Positions 8,447 through 21,624 of a DNA stretch of 64,000 nt are shown piece by piece. The stretch is from Ectopseudomonas toyotomiensis. Its GTDB lineage: Bacteria > Pseudomonadota > Gammaproteobacteria > Pseudomonadales > Pseudomonadaceae. The stretch covers positions 1-64,000 of the forward strand of contig NZ_FOXK01000013.1 of assembly GCF_900115695.1 (NCBI RefSeq). The letters are read 5' to 3'. Within the stretch, counting starts at the first letter, position 1. Each line of letters opens with the position of its first letter. The notes beneath the pieces were generated by a model, which saw only the letters and a list, made by a program, of their open reading frames with translations, was not told the origin of the DNA and did no database searches. Made by a program: the position numbers and the translations under genes.

Positions 8447-8947
8447 ATGGCAAATAACGACCAAAAGCGCGACGAAGGCTACATCGAGAAGCTGGTTCAG
8501 GTTAACCGCGTTGCCAAGACCGTAAAGGGTGGCCGTATCTTCACTTTCACCGCGCTGACCGTGGTGGGTGATGGCAAGGGTCGCGTCGGTTTCGGCCGTG
8601 GCAAGTCCCGCGAAGTTCCGGCTGCTATCCAGAAGGCGATGGAAGCTGCTCGTCGCAACATGATCCAAGTTGATCTGAACGGCACCACTCTGCAGTACCC
8701 GATCAAGTCCGCTCACGGCGCCTCCAAGGTGTTCATGCAGCCGGCTTCGGAAGGTACCGGTATCATCGCCGGCGGCGCCATGCGTGCCGTGCTGGAAGTG
8801 GCTGGCGTGCAGAACGTTCTGGCCAAGTGCTACGGCTCGACCAACCCGGTGAACGTGGTTCACGCCACTTTCAAGGGTCTGAAGACCATGCAGTCTCCAG
8901 CATCCGTTGCAGCCAAGCGTGGCAAGAGCGTCGAGGAGATTCTCTAA
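8447..8947 (+). CDS. rpsE: 30S ribosomal protein S5
   Basis: S5, 166 residues, with the double-stranded-RNA-binding fold (VNRVAKTVKGGRIFTFTALT) and the GYGKSRE-like GRGKSREVPAAIQKA segment. It acts in decoding fidelity and mRNA unwinding. Starts 3 bases after rplR. Confidence 0.98.
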   Translation: MANNDQKRDEGYIEKLVQVNRVAKTVKGGRIFTFTALTVVGDGKGRVGFGRGKSREVPAAIQKAMEAARRNMIQVDLNGTTLQYPIKSAHGASKVFMQPASEGTGIIAGGAMRAVLEVAGVQNVLAKCYGSTNPVNVVHATFKGLKTMQSPASVAAKRGKSVEEIL

Positions 8948-8949
8948 CC

Positions 8950-9129
8950 ATGGCTAATACCGTCAAAGTGACTCTGATCAAGAGCACCAATGGCCGTCTG
9001 GCCAATCACAAAGCTTGCGTCAAGGGCCTGGGCCTGCGTCGCATCGGTCACACCGTAGAGGTTCTGGATACTCCGGAAAACCGCGGCATGATCAACAAGG
9101 CTTACTACCTGCTGAAGGTGGAGGGTTAA
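8950..9129 (+). CDS. rpmD: 50S ribosomal protein L30
   Basis: L30, 59 residues (MANTVKVTLIKSTNGRLANH...). It lies 2 bases after rpsE and 2 bases before rplO. The start is set by family length. Confidence 0.97.
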   Translation: MANTVKVTLIKSTNGRLANHKACVKGLGLRRIGHTVEVLDTPENRGMINKAYYLLKVEG

Positions 9130-9131
9130 TC

Positions 9132-9563
9132 ATGCAACTGAACGATCTGCGTTCCGCGCCGGGTGCCCGTCGCGAGAAGCACCGTCCGGGCCGTGGCATC
9201 GGTAGCGGTCTGGGTAAGACTGGTGGCCGTGGCCACAAAGGTCAAACCTCCCGCTCCGGTGGTTCCATCGCTCCGGGCTTCGAGGGTGGTCAGCAGCCGC
9301 TGCACCGCCGTCTGCCGAAGTTCGGCTTCGTCTCCCTGAAGGCTATGGATCGCGCCGAAGTGCGTACCTCCGAGCTGAACAAGGTAGAGGGTGTTGTAAC
9401 TCTGCAGGCTCTGAAGGATGCCAATCTGGTAGGCCATCACGTACAGCGTGTGAAAGTCATGCTGTCCGGTGAGGTTACCCGTGCGGTCACCCTGAAAGGT
9501 ATCGCCGCCACCAAGGGTGCGCGTGCGGCTATCGAAGCAGCTGGCGGTAAGTTCGAGGACTAA
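9132..9563 (+). CDS. rplO: 50S ribosomal protein L15
   Basis: L15, 143 residues, with the glycine- and arginine-rich N-terminal extension (GRGIGSGLGKTGGRGHKGQT) that reaches into 23S rRNA. GGAGGG lies in front of the ATG. Its stop codon abuts the secY ATG. Confidence 0.97.
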   Translation: MQLNDLRSAPGARREKHRPGRGIGSGLGKTGGRGHKGQTSRSGGSIAPGFEGGQQPLHRRLPKFGFVSLKAMDRAEVRTSELNKVEGVVTLQALKDANLVGHHVQRVKVMLSGEVTRAVTLKGIAATKGARAAIEAAGGKFED

Positions 9564-10892
9564 ATGGCTAAGCAAGGTGCTCTCTCAGCGCTGGCAGGTG
9601 GCGGGTTGTCCGAACTCTGGGCTCGTCTGCGTTTCCTGTTCCTGGCGATCATCGTCTACCGGATAGGTGCGCACATCCCGGTTCCTGGCATCAACCCAGA
9701 CCGACTGGCGGATCTGTTCCGGCAGAATGAGGGGACCATTCTTAGCTTGTTCAACATGTTTTCCGGCGGCGCGCTGGAGCGGATGAGCATCTTTGCGCTG
9801 GGGATCATGCCGTACATTTCGGCATCGATCATCATGCAGCTGATGACCGCTGTCAGCCCGCAGCTGGAACAGTTGAAGAAGGAAGGTGAAGCTGGCCGTC
9901 GCAAGATCAGCCAGTACACCCGCTACGGCACTCTCGTTCTGGCGTTCGTTCAGGCCATCGGTATGTCCGTTGGTCTGGCTAGTCAGGGCGTTGCGTTCTC
10001 GGGCGATTTCGGCTTCCACTTCGTGGCGATCACCACTTTTGTGGCGGGCGCGATGTTCATGATGTGGCTGGGCGAGCAGATCACCGAGCGCGGTGTCGGC
10101 AACGGTATCTCGATGCTGATTTTTGCAGGCATCGTGGCCGGTCTGCCGTCGGCGATCGGGCAGTCTTTCGAGTCTGCTCGTCAGGGCGATATCAACATCT
10201 TCGCTCTGATCGCCATCGGCCTGCTGGCAGTAGCGATCATCGGTTTCGTGGTGTTCATTGAGCGTGGTCAGCGTCGCATTGCGGTGCACTATGCCAAGCG
10301 TCAGCAGGGCCGCAAGGTCTTCGCTGCGCAGACCAGCCACCTGCCGTTGAAGGTGAACATGGCGGGCGTAATCCCGGCCATCTTCGCCAGCAGCCTTCTG
10401 CTGTTCCCGGCCTCGCTGGGTGCCTGGTTTGGTCAGTCCGAGGGTTTGGGCTGGCTGCAGGACATTTCGCAGGCTATCGCTCCTGGTCAGCCGTTGAACA
10501 TTCTGCTGTTTAGTGCAGGGATCATTTTCTTCTGCTTCTTCTACACAGCGCTGATGTTCAACCCGAAAGACGTAGCGGAAAACCTGAAGAAGTCCGGTGC
10601 CTTTATTCCGGGCATCCGTCCGGGCGAGCAGTCTGCACGCTATATCGATGGCGTTCTGACCCGCTTGACCATGTTCGGTGCTCTGTACATGACGGCCGTG
10701 TGCCTGTTGCCCCAGTTCCTGGTGGTTGCAGCCAACGTTCCGTTCTACCTTGGCGGGACCTCGTTGCTGATCGTGGTCGTGGTTGTAATGGACTTCATGT
10801 CCCAAGTGCAATCGCACCTCGTGTCTCACCAGTACGATTCCCTGATGAAGAAAGCCAACCTGAAGGGCTATGGCAGCGGCATGCTCCGCTGA
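9564..10892 (+). CDS. secY: Preprotein translocase subunit SecY
   Basis: Ten-helix channel of the Sec translocon in the inner membrane, 442 residues, the usual length. Visible landmarks are the plug-region segment [21 protein letters not shown], the loop [18 protein letters not shown] and the C-terminal [15 protein letters not shown]. It begins directly after the rplO stop, so translation is probably coupled. Confidence 0.98.
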
Positions 10893-10920
10893 TCCACCCG
10901 TAAGGTTCGAGGAGTTGGTA

Positions 10921-11037
10921 ATGAAAGTTCGTGCATCGGTGAAAAAGCTGTGCCGTAACTGCAAAATTATCCGTCGCGAAGGTGTCGTGCGGGTGATCTG
11001 CAGCGCAGAGCCGCGTCACAAGCAGCGCCAAGGCTGA
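10921..11037 (+). CDS. rpmJ: 50S ribosomal protein L36 (zinc-binding form)
   Basis: A 38-residue protein, [20 protein letters not shown] followed by [18 protein letters not shown]. Cys11, Cys14, Cys27 and His33 form the zinc ribbon of the C+ type of L36, so this copy is zinc-dependent. GAGGAG lies 6 bases before the ATG. Its usual place is directly after secY. Confidence 0.96.
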
Positions 11038-11058
11038 GTGTGAACCACGCGTGATAAG

Positions 11059-11082
11059 CCCGGCAGCTAGTGCGCTGCCGGG
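11059..11082 (+). terminator. Hairpin between rpmJ and rpsM
   Basis: An 8-bp stem CCCGGCAG/CTGCCGGG (11059-11066, 11075-11082) is followed by the T-rich TTGATTATTTGTTATT. It marks the spc/alpha boundary and may be a partial terminator. Confidence 0.65.
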
Positions 11083-11111
11083 TTGATTATTTGTTATTAC
11101 AGCGTTAATAT
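11083..11111 (+). promoter_or_regulatory. Promoter candidate of the alpha operon
   Basis: TTGATT (11083-11088) and TAATAT (11106-11111) are 17 bases apart, directly after the hairpin. A transcript from here would start near 11118 and give rpsM a leader of about 50 bases, where S4-type autoregulation could act. Confidence 0.55.
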
Positions 11112-11170
11112 CTCGCGCCCTATTTCTTGGCTTCCGGGGCGTAGGTAGCTGTCAATTGGAGTTCCACTGA

Positions 11171-11527
11171 ATGGCCCGTATTGCAGGCGTTAACATTCCG
11201 GATAACAAGCACACTGTTATCTCGCTGACCTACATCTATGGTGTTGGTCGCACCACCGCACAGAAAATCTGTGCCGCTACCGGTGTAAACCCGGCTGCGA
11301 AAATCAAGGATCTGACTGACGAGCAGATCGAACAGCTGCGTGGCGAAGTAGCCAAGGTGAATACCGAAGGCGACCTGCGTCGTGAAGTGAATATGAAGAT
11401 CAAGCGCTTGATGGATCTGGGTTGCTACCGTGGCCTGCGTCATCGTAAAGGTCTGCCGGTTCGCGGTCAGCGTACCAAGACCAACGCTCGCACCCGTAAG
11501 GGCCCGCGTAAGCCGATCCGCAAGTAA
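11171..11527 (+). CDS. rpsM: 30S ribosomal protein S13
   Basis: S13, 118 residues (MARIAGVNIPDNKHTVISLT...), with the helix-two-turn-helix segment and the basic tail RTKTNARTRKGPRKPIRK. It forms bridges to the 50S subunit. First gene of the alpha operon. Confidence 0.98.
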   Translation: MARIAGVNIPDNKHTVISLTYIYGVGRTTAQKICAATGVNPAAKIKDLTDEQIEQLRGEVAKVNTEGDLRREVNMKIKRLMDLGCYRGLRHRKGLPVRGQRTKTNARTRKGPRKPIRK

Positions 11528-11557
11528 TCGCATTCGCGAATCGACAGGAATTTAGTC

Positions 11558-11947
11558 ATGGCAAAACCTGCTGCTCGTACTCGTAAAAAAGTCAAAAAGA
11601 CGGTGGTTGATGGCATCGCCCACATCCACGCGTCTTTCAACAACACTATCGTGACCATTACCGACCGTCAGGGTAACGCCCTGTCCTGGGCTACCTCTGG
11701 TGGTTCGGGTTTCCGCGGCTCGCGTAAGTCCACTCCGTTCGCTGCTCAGATCGCCGCCGAGCGCGCTGGTCAGGCTGCACTGGAATACGGTCTGAAGAAC
11801 CTCGACGTCAACGTCAAAGGTCCAGGCCCAGGTCGCGAATCCGCCGTGCGTGCTCTGAACGCCTGCGGCTACAAAATCGCCAGCATCACCGACGTGACGC
11901 CAATCCCGCACAACGGGTGCCGTCCGCCGAAGAAGCGTCGCGTGTAA
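11558..11947 (+). CDS. rpsK: 30S ribosomal protein S11
   Basis: S11, 129 residues, with the conserved HASFNNTIVTITDRQGN and the ending TPIPHNGCRPPKKRRV. It lines the platform near the mRNA exit. The ATG follows CAGGAATTT. Confidence 0.98.
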   Translation: MAKPAARTRKKVKKTVVDGIAHIHASFNNTIVTITDRQGNALSWATSGGSGFRGSRKSTPFAAQIAAERAGQAALEYGLKNLDVNVKGPGPGRESAVRALNACGYKIASITDVTPIPHNGCRPPKKRRV

Positions 11948-11964
11948 TCAGGAGACAGTGAGAA

Positions 11965-12585
11965 ATGGCTCGTTACATTGGTCCCAAGTGCAAACTGTCT
12001 CGTCGTGAAGGCACCGATCTCTTTCTGAAGAGTGGTGTTCGCGCGCTTGAATCTAAGTGCAACATCGAAGCAGCCCCGGGTATCCACGGCCAGCGCCGTG
12101 GCCGTCAGTCCGACTACGGCACCCAGCTGCGTGAGAAGCAAAAAGTTCGTCGTATCTACGGCGTACTGGAGCGTCAATTCAGCGGTTACTACAAGCAAGC
12201 TGCCAGCCAGAAAGGCGCCACCGGCGAAAATCTGTTGCAACTGCTGGAGTGCCGTCTGGACAACGTGGTTTACCGTATGGGTTTTGGCGCCACTCGTGCC
12301 GAGTCCCGTCAGCTGGTTTCGCACAAAGCGATCAGCGTCAACGGTCAGACCGTAAACGTACCGTCCTACCAAGTTAAGGCTGGCGACGTCGTTGCTGTTC
12401 GCGAGAAATCGCGTAATCAGCTGCGCATCGCTCAGGCTCTCGAGCTCTGCGCCCAGCGTGGCCGTGTTGAGTGGGTAGAAGTAGACGCCGAGAAGAAGTC
12501 TGGTGTGTTCAAGAACGTACCGGCTCGTGGCGATCTGTCCGCTGACATCAACGAGAGCCTGATTGTCGAGCTCTACTCCAAGTAA
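11965..12585 (+). CDS. rpsD: 30S ribosomal protein S4
   Basis: S4, 206 residues (MARYIGPKCKLSRREGTDLF...), the zinc-free form with the S4 RNA-binding domain near residues 94-157 (ECRLDNVVYRMGFGATRAES). In E. coli it represses the alpha operon by binding the rpsM leader. Confidence 0.98.
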   Translation: MARYIGPKCKLSRREGTDLFLKSGVRALESKCNIEAAPGIHGQRRGRQSDYGTQLREKQKVRRIYGVLERQFSGYYKQAASQKGATGENLLQLLECRLDNVVYRMGFGATRAESRQLVSHKAISVNGQTVNVPSYQVKAGDVVAVREKSRNQLRIAQALELCAQRGRVEWVEVDAEKKSGVFKNVPARGDLSADINESLIVELYSK

Positions 12586-12607
12586 GGGCTAGAAAATAGG
12601 TGCATCC

Positions 12608-13609
12608 ATGCAGATTTCGGTAAATGAGTTCCTGACCCCCCGTCACATCGATGTGCAGGAGGTCAGTCCGACCCGCGCCAAGATCACCCTCGAGCCTCTC
12701 GAGCGTGGCTTTGGCCATACCCTGGGCAACGCGCTGCGTCGCATCCTGTTGTCCTCCATGCCTGGCTGTGCAGTAGTCGAGGCCGAGATCGATGGCGTAC
12801 TCCATGAGTACTCCGCGATCGAAGGTGTGCAGGAAGATGTCATTGAGATCCTGCTCAACCTGAAAGGTCTGGCTATCAAGCTGCACGGCCGTGACGAAGT
12901 GACCCTGACTCTGGCTAAGAAGGGCCCGGGCGTAGTTACCGCTGCCGATATTCAGCTGGATCACGATGTCGAAATCGTCAATGGCGACCACGTAATCGCC
13001 AACCTGGCTTCCAATGGCGCGCTGAACATGAAGCTCACCGTGGCTCGTGGTCGCGGCTATGAGCCGGCTGACGCGCGTCAGAGCGACGAAGATGAAAGCC
13101 GCAGCATTGGTCGCTTGCAGCTGGATGCTTCGTTCAGCCCTGTGCGTCGGGTTGCTTACGTGGTGGAAAACGCCCGTGTTGAGCAGCGCACCAACCTGGA
13201 CAAACTGGTTATCGACCTGGAAACCAACGGTACTCTGGACCCTGAAGAGGCTATCCGTCGTGCCGCGACCATCCTGCAGCAGCAGTTGGCCGCGTTCGTC
13301 GACCTCAAGGGCGACAGCGAGCCAGTGGTGGTCGAGCAGGAAGACGAGATCGATCCGATCCTGCTGCGTCCTGTCGATGACCTGGAACTGACCGTACGTT
13401 CGGCCAACTGCCTCAAGGCAGAGAACATCTACTACATCGGTGATCTGATTCAGCGCACCGAAGTAGAGCTGCTCAAAACCCCGAACCTGGGCAAGAAATC
13501 CCTGACCGAAATCAAGGATGTTCTGGCTTCTCGCGGTCTGTCCCTCGGTATGCGCCTCGACAACTGGCCGCCGGCAAGTCTGAAGAAAGACGATAAGGCC
13601 ACTGCCTGA
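12608..13609 (+). CDS. rpoA: RNA polymerase alpha subunit
   Basis: Alpha subunit, 333 residues. The N-terminal domain (about 1-230; LEPLERGFGHTLGNALRRIL) drives dimerisation and core assembly. The C-terminal domain (about 250-320; ELTVRSANCLKAENIYYIGD, TPNLGKKSLTEIKDVL) binds UP elements and activators. Typical place between rpsD and rplQ. Confidence 0.98.
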   Translation: MQISVNEFLTPRHIDVQEVSPTRAKITLEPLERGFGHTLGNALRRILLSSMPGCAVVEAEIDGVLHEYSAIEGVQEDVIEILLNLKGLAIKLHGRDEVTLTLAKKGPGVVTAADIQLDHDVEIVNGDHVIANLASNGALNMKLTVARGRGYEPADARQSDEDESRSIGRLQLDASFSPVRRVAYVVENARVEQRTNLDKLVIDLETNGTLDPEEAIRRAATILQQQLAAFVDLKGDSEPVVVEQEDEIDPILLRPVDDLELTVRSANCLKAENIYYIGDLIQRTEVELLKTPNLGKKSLTEIKDVLASRGLSLGMRLDNWPPASLKKDDKATA

Positions 13610-13653
13610 TCGTCATCATCACCGAACGAACAAGTTTGGTAAGGAATTGAACC

Positions 13654-14040
13654 ATGCGTCATCGTAAAAGTGGCCGTCACCTCAGCCGCACCAGCGCTCA
13701 CCGCAAGGCCATGTTCCAGAACATGGCGGTCTCGCTGTTCGAGCACGAGCTGATCAAAACTACCCTGCCGAAAGCCAAGGAACTGCGTCGCGTTGCCGAG
13801 CCGCTGATCACCCTGGCCAAGGAAGACAGCGTTGCCAACCGTCGTCTGGCCTTCGACCGTACCCGTTCGAAAGCCATCGTCGGCAAGCTGTTCAACGATC
13901 TGGGCAAGCGCTACGCCACCCGTAACGGCGGCTACCTGCGCATCCTCAAGTGCGGTTTCCGCGCTGGCGACAACGCTCCGATGGCTTACGTTGAACTGGT
14001 CGACCGTCCGGTCGGCGGTTCGGTAGAAGCTGCCGAGTAA
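13654..14040 (+). CDS. rplQ: 50S ribosomal protein L17
   Basis: L17, 128 residues ([20 protein letters not shown]...). Last gene of the alpha operon, followed by a strong terminator. AAGGAATTGAACC precedes the ATG. Confidence 0.98.
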
Positions 14041-14057
14041 GTTGCTGGTTGTACAAG

Positions 14058-14086
14058 AAACCGGGCCTTGTGCCCGGTTTTTTGTT
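14058..14086 (+). terminator. Rho-independent terminator of the alpha operon
   Basis: A 9-bp stem AAACCGGGC/GCCCGGTTT (14058-14066, 14072-14080) ends in a TTTTTTGTT tract. It closes the ribosomal super-cluster. Confidence 0.92.
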
Positions 14087-14238
14087 GTCTGAGATTCGCC
14101 GAACGGAAGCGCGCGGTGTGTGGGGTGAATATTTTTCCGCACGTCTTGTTTGATATTGTGTACGCAGAGGGGCTCGGGTAAGGTGCGGCAGTCTCCGTTT
14201 CGCCGCTGCGCCGGCCCCAACAAGAACAATTGCTGATC

Positions 14239-15618
14239 ATGTCCGAACCTACTGCTCTGAGTCTTATCCCTCCTGCCGTTGTCCTGACCCTCGCCATCTG
14301 GCTGCGTCGCCCCATCCTGGCCTTGCTGATCGGCGCCTGCAGCGGTCTGTTGCTGCTTTCGCCCCAGGATGCGCTGGGGAGCTTCGCGGAAATCTCGCTG
14401 AAGGTGATGCAGGACGAAACCATCGGCTGGCTGATCCTGGTGTGTGGCAGCTTCGGTGCGCTGATCGCCCTGCTGGTGCGTACCGGTGGTGCCCTTGCCT
14501 TCGGTCGCAGTGCATTGAAGCTGGCCAAGGGGCCTCGCTCCTCGCTGTTGATGACTTTCGTGCTCGGCGTGGTGATCTTCGTCGATGACTACCTCAATGC
14601 CTTGACGGTCGGTGAGACCATGAAGCGCGTTACCGACCGTTTCAAAATTTCGCGCGAGAAGCTGGCTTACGTGGTGGATTCCACCGCCGCGCCGATCTGT
14701 GTATTGGTGCCGCTGTCCACCTGGGCGGTGTTCTTTGGCGGCCTGCTGGAGAACAACGGTATCGCCGAGACTGGTCAGGGCATCAACGTCTACATCCAGG
14801 CCATTCCATACATGCTCTACGCCTGGGCTGCGGTATTGCTGGTGGTGCTGGTGGCCGCCGGGCTGTTCCCGGATATCGGGCCGATGCGCAAGGTCGAGTT
14901 GCAGGCGCGCCACGGCTCCGCTGGTGCCATGCACGTTGGTGAGCTGAGTCCCGAGCACAACTATTCGATGAAGTCGCTGGAAGAGGAGTTCGAAGGCGCC
15001 GACAAGGAGAGCGGAAAGCTATACAACTTCCTTGTGCCGCTAGCGATGCTGGTGGGCTTCACCGTGTATTTCGACATCGACGTATGGATGGGCATGATCG
15101 CCACCATGCTGCTGACTCTGCCGTTCTATCTGGTACAGCGCCTGATGCCGCTGTCGGAGATGCTCGATCAGATGGTCCACGGCTTCAAGACGATGCTTCC
15201 GGCCATCGGCATTTGCGTGGCAGCTTTCGTCTTCAAGGATGTCTGCGATCAGCTGATGCTGCCGCAGTACGTGGTCGAGACGCTCAAGCCCTACATGACG
15301 CCGCAGATGCTGCCGGCCATGGTGTTCCTGTGCATGGCGGTGCTGAGCTTCGCTACCGGCTCGTCCTGGGGCATCTTCGCTGTGACCATTCCCATCGTCA
15401 TGCCCCTGGCCTACGCCCTGGGCGCGGACATTCCGCTGGTGATCGGGGCGCTGATGTCGGCCTCGGCCTTCGGCAGTCAGGCCTGCTTCTACAGCGACTC
15501 CACCGTGCTGGCGGCACAGGGCTCGGGTTGCAACCTGATCAGCCATGCGATCACTCAGCTGCCTTACACGCTGGTGGCCGCCGCAGTGGCTTTCGTAGGC
15601 TTCGTTATCGTCGCCTGA
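14239..15618 (+). CDS. NhaC-type Na+/H+ antiporter family protein
   Basis: An integral membrane protein of 459 residues with about 11 hydrophobic segments. Landmarks are FVLGVVIFVDDYLNALTVGE (about 109-128), VDSTAAPICVLVPLSTWAVF and FATGSSWGIFAVTIPIVMPL, all typical of the Na+/H+ antiporter NhaC superfamily; the exact substrate cannot be read from sequence. The ATG at 14239 is preferred to an in-frame TTG at 14230. P. aeruginosa has katA directly after rplQ, so this gene is extra at this position. Single-gene unit with its own terminator. Confidence 0.8.
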   Translation: MSEPTALSLIPPAVVLTLAIWLRRPILALLIGACSGLLLLSPQDALGSFAEISLKVMQDETIGWLILVCGSFGALIALLVRTGGALAFGRSALKLAKGPRSSLLMTFVLGVVIFVDDYLNALTVGETMKRVTDRFKISREKLAYVVDSTAAPICVLVPLSTWAVFFGGLLENNGIAETGQGINVYIQAIPYMLYAWAAVLLVVLVAAGLFPDIGPMRKVELQARHGSAGAMHVGELSPEHNYSMKSLEEEFEGADKESGKLYNFLVPLAMLVGFTVYFDIDVWMGMIATMLLTLPFYLVQRLMPLSEMLDQMVHGFKTMLPAIGICVAAFVFKDVCDQLMLPQYVVETLKPYMTPQMLPAMVFLCMAVLSFATGSSWGIFAVTIPIVMPLAYALGADIPLVIGALMSASAFGSQACFYSDSTVLAAQGSGCNLISHAITQLPYTLVAAAVAFVGFVIVA

Positions 15619-15642
15619 AGGTTGTTGCGCGTCATGAAGGAG

Positions 15643-15666
15643 CGGGCCCTGGTGGCCCGTTTTTTC
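15643..15666 (+). terminator. Rho-independent terminator after the NhaC-type gene
   Basis: CGGGCC/GGCCCG stem (15643-15648, 15654-15659) with a 5-base loop and a TTTTTT tract. Confidence 0.88.
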
Positions 15667-15801
15667 ATGGCGCGCGCAAAAGAAAATAACTATCGCGCCG
15701 TTATGCTTCATGAATTGGTTCGCCTGGCGAAGCGGGTCTAGGCTTGTCCCATTGTTGGTCGCACTCGCTGGGACCGACCCGATGAGGAGAAGGAGAGAAC
15801 C

Positions 15802-17952
<2,151 letters not shown>

Positions 17953-17988
17953 GCCTGATTGGCGCACCGACGGTGCGTCAGTAAACCG

Positions 17989-18020
17989 CAACGCCTCCCT
18001 CGTGGAGGCGTTGTGCTTTT
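17989..18020 (+). terminator. Rho-independent terminator after katG
   Basis: A 10-bp stem CAACGCCTCC/GGAGGCGTTG (17989-17998, 18004-18013) is followed by TGCTTTT. It lies between katG and the ferritin gene, so these may be separate transcripts. Confidence 0.85.
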
Positions 18021-18087
18021 GCTTGACCGAACCGGGCGTCAGGCGGAGCATTGCCCCCTGCTCACGAATGCAACAAGGATTGCCGGC

Positions 18088-18552
18088 ATGAAAGGCCATA
18101 CCGAAGTCATCGACTATCTCAAACACCTGCTCAAGGGCGAGCTGGCTGCGCGCGACCAGTACTTCATTCATTCGCGGCTGTATGAGGACTGGGGCTTCAG
18201 CAAGCTCTACGAGCGCATCAATCACGAGATGGAAGAGGAAACCCAGCACGCCGATGCCCTGCTCAAGCGCATCATCTTCCTTGAGGGTGTGCCGGACATG
18301 GTGCCCAACGCTTTCACGTTCGGGCAGACCGTACCTGAGGCACTGAAGCTGGATCTAGCCCTGGAGTACGAAGTGCGCGGGGCTCTGAGCAAGGGCATCG
18401 AGTTGTGCGAGAAACATCAGGATTATCAGAGCCGCGACATCCTGTTGCTGCAGCTCAAGGACACCGAGGAAGACCACGCCTACTGGCTGGAGATTCAGTT
18501 GCAGCTGATCGACAAGCTGGGGCTGGAGAAGTACCTGCAAAGTCAGATGTAA
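18088..18552 (+). CDS. ftnA: Bacterial ferritin (FtnA/BfrA-like)
   Basis: A 154-residue four-helix ferritin for iron storage as a 24-mer cage. Ferroxidase ligands fit the family: Glu18, Glu51, His54, Glu93, Glu127 and His130. The residue that in true bacterioferritins is the heme ligand Met52 (EMKHAD context) is Thr52 here (EETQHAD). P. aeruginosa 'BfrA' was shown to be a heme-free ferritin (FtnA), and this looks like its orthologue, in the same place between a catalase gene and uvrA. The ATG at 18088 follows AAGGAT; upstream in-frame codons run through the katG terminator and are rejected. Confidence 0.93.
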   Translation: MKGHTEVIDYLKHLLKGELAARDQYFIHSRLYEDWGFSKLYERINHEMEEETQHADALLKRIIFLEGVPDMVPNAFTFGQTVPEALKLDLALEYEVRGALSKGIELCEKHQDYQSRDILLLQLKDTEEDHAYWLEIQLQLIDKLGLEKYLQSQM

Positions 18553-18562
18553 GCTGATTTGC

Positions 18563-18597
18563 CAAAAAAGAGCCCCGCATCTGCGGGGCTCTCTCGT
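18563..18597. terminator. Bidirectional terminator between ftnA and uvrA
   Basis: A 10-bp stem AGAGCCCCGC/GCGGGGCTCT (18569-18578, 18583-18592) has an A-run on the left and a T-rich right side, so it can end both converging transcripts. Confidence 0.88.
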
Positions 18598-18598
18598 T

Positions 18599-21433
<2,835 letters not shown>

Positions 21434-21624
21434 TTAGGGAACCTCTGAATGCTATCTGCGTTGCCACTGCCGCTTCAAATTCAGGCGGCTTGCAACGGGC
21501 CTCGCTGGGCGGGCGGAAAACGGTCGAGTATAGGGCCAGGCGCTACCCTGCGGCAAAGTGTGCGCCTGTGCCGAAACGACGGCGGCTGCTAGAATCGCCG
21601 GCTGATTTCCTCAGGGTTCATTCG

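Noticed and set aside
21434..21624. LexA/SOS box expected before uvrA
   Set aside because: I read both strands of the uvrA-MFS gap for a CTG-N10-CAG-type palindrome and found none.
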